This document shows, piece after piece, positions 6,471 through 6,622 of a stretch of 6,622 nt of DNA (its first letter is position 1; every line of letters starts with the position of its first letter). Both the position numbers and the translations under genes were made by a program. The notes beneath the pieces are model-generated. The model searched no databases and was not told where the DNA came from. It saw only the letters and a program-made list of their open reading frames with translations. Source of the stretch: Verrucomicrobiota bacterium (lineage in GTDB: Bacteria; Verrucomicrobiota; Verrucomicrobiia; Limisphaerales; AV2); NCBI GenBank assembly GCA_003219345.1, contig QHOP01000552.1, forward strand, positions 1 through 6,622, written 5' to 3'.

Positions 6471-6622
6471 CGTGGCCCACCTGGCCCGCGGCCCGCGAAG
6501 AGATTCAAAGGAGATGCGGAGTCCCTGCCGGCGGTTGCTCGCGGTCGGGCAGCGCTGCCGCGTGTAGCAACAACCCACGCGTCCATCGCAGCATTCGTGC
6601 TCCAGTCCTTGGTCCGAAATCT
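6471..6622. other. Upstream leader, no gene recognised
   Basis: This stretch precedes the first gene of the minus-strand cluster and reaches the right edge. Translation in the sugar-transferase frame gives Arg- and Cys-rich residues unlike the protein family. I could not pick a convincing -35/-10 pair. A perfect 12-bp palindrome, GGCAGCGCTGCC (6548-6559), lies in it and may be part of an intergenic repeat or a binding site. Confidence 0.4.

Noticed and set aside
1..6622. CRISPR array, tRNA or rRNA genes
   Set aside because: No regularly spaced direct repeats, and no tRNA- or rRNA-like segments were seen on either strand.

Overview
The window is a bacterial surface-glycan locus running into a polyketide-type gene. 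All convincing genes lie on the minus strand, so transcription goes from high to low coordinates. GC content is moderately high, genes are closely spaced, and GTG/ATG starts occur. The gene set (envelope-glycan genes beside PKS/NRPS-type genes) and a palindromic intergenic repeat would fit a soil or freshwater verrucomicrobium or a relative. This assignment is only a guess, because no rRNA or marker gene is present.

Reading in the direction of transcription: 6622-6453 is a non-coding leader with no promoter that I can defend. 6452-5064 encodes a polyprenyl-phosphate sugar-1-phosphate transferase whose catalytic domain is N-terminal and whose membrane plus Rossmann module is C-terminal, the reverse of the usual WbaP/WcaJ order. 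After a 71-base gap holding a perfect 16-bp palindrome comes a CapD/FlaA1/WbpM-type UDP-sugar 4,6-dehydratase. It is split in two frames (4992-4762 and 4834-3059) by an apparent small deletion plus frameshift in its N-terminal membrane domain. After 22 bases, 3036-1981 encodes a GT4 glycosyltransferase.

The 172-base gap 1980-1809 holds a roughly 118-bp element with imperfect inverted ends, each able to fold into the same bulged hairpin. Beyond it, from 1808 through the left edge, runs one uninterrupted reading frame of at least 602 codons. It holds a polyketide-synthase dehydratase domain, a segment like the N-terminal part of FkbH proteins, and an FkbM-type methyltransferase domain still incomplete at the edge.

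Taken together: the dehydratase would make a 4-keto-6-deoxy nucleotide sugar, the phosphotransferase would load a sugar-1-phosphate onto the lipid carrier, and the GT4 enzyme would extend the chain. The PKS-like protein may belong to a neighbouring biosynthetic cluster or may supply an acyl or methylated group. The sequence shows proximity only, not a shared pathway.
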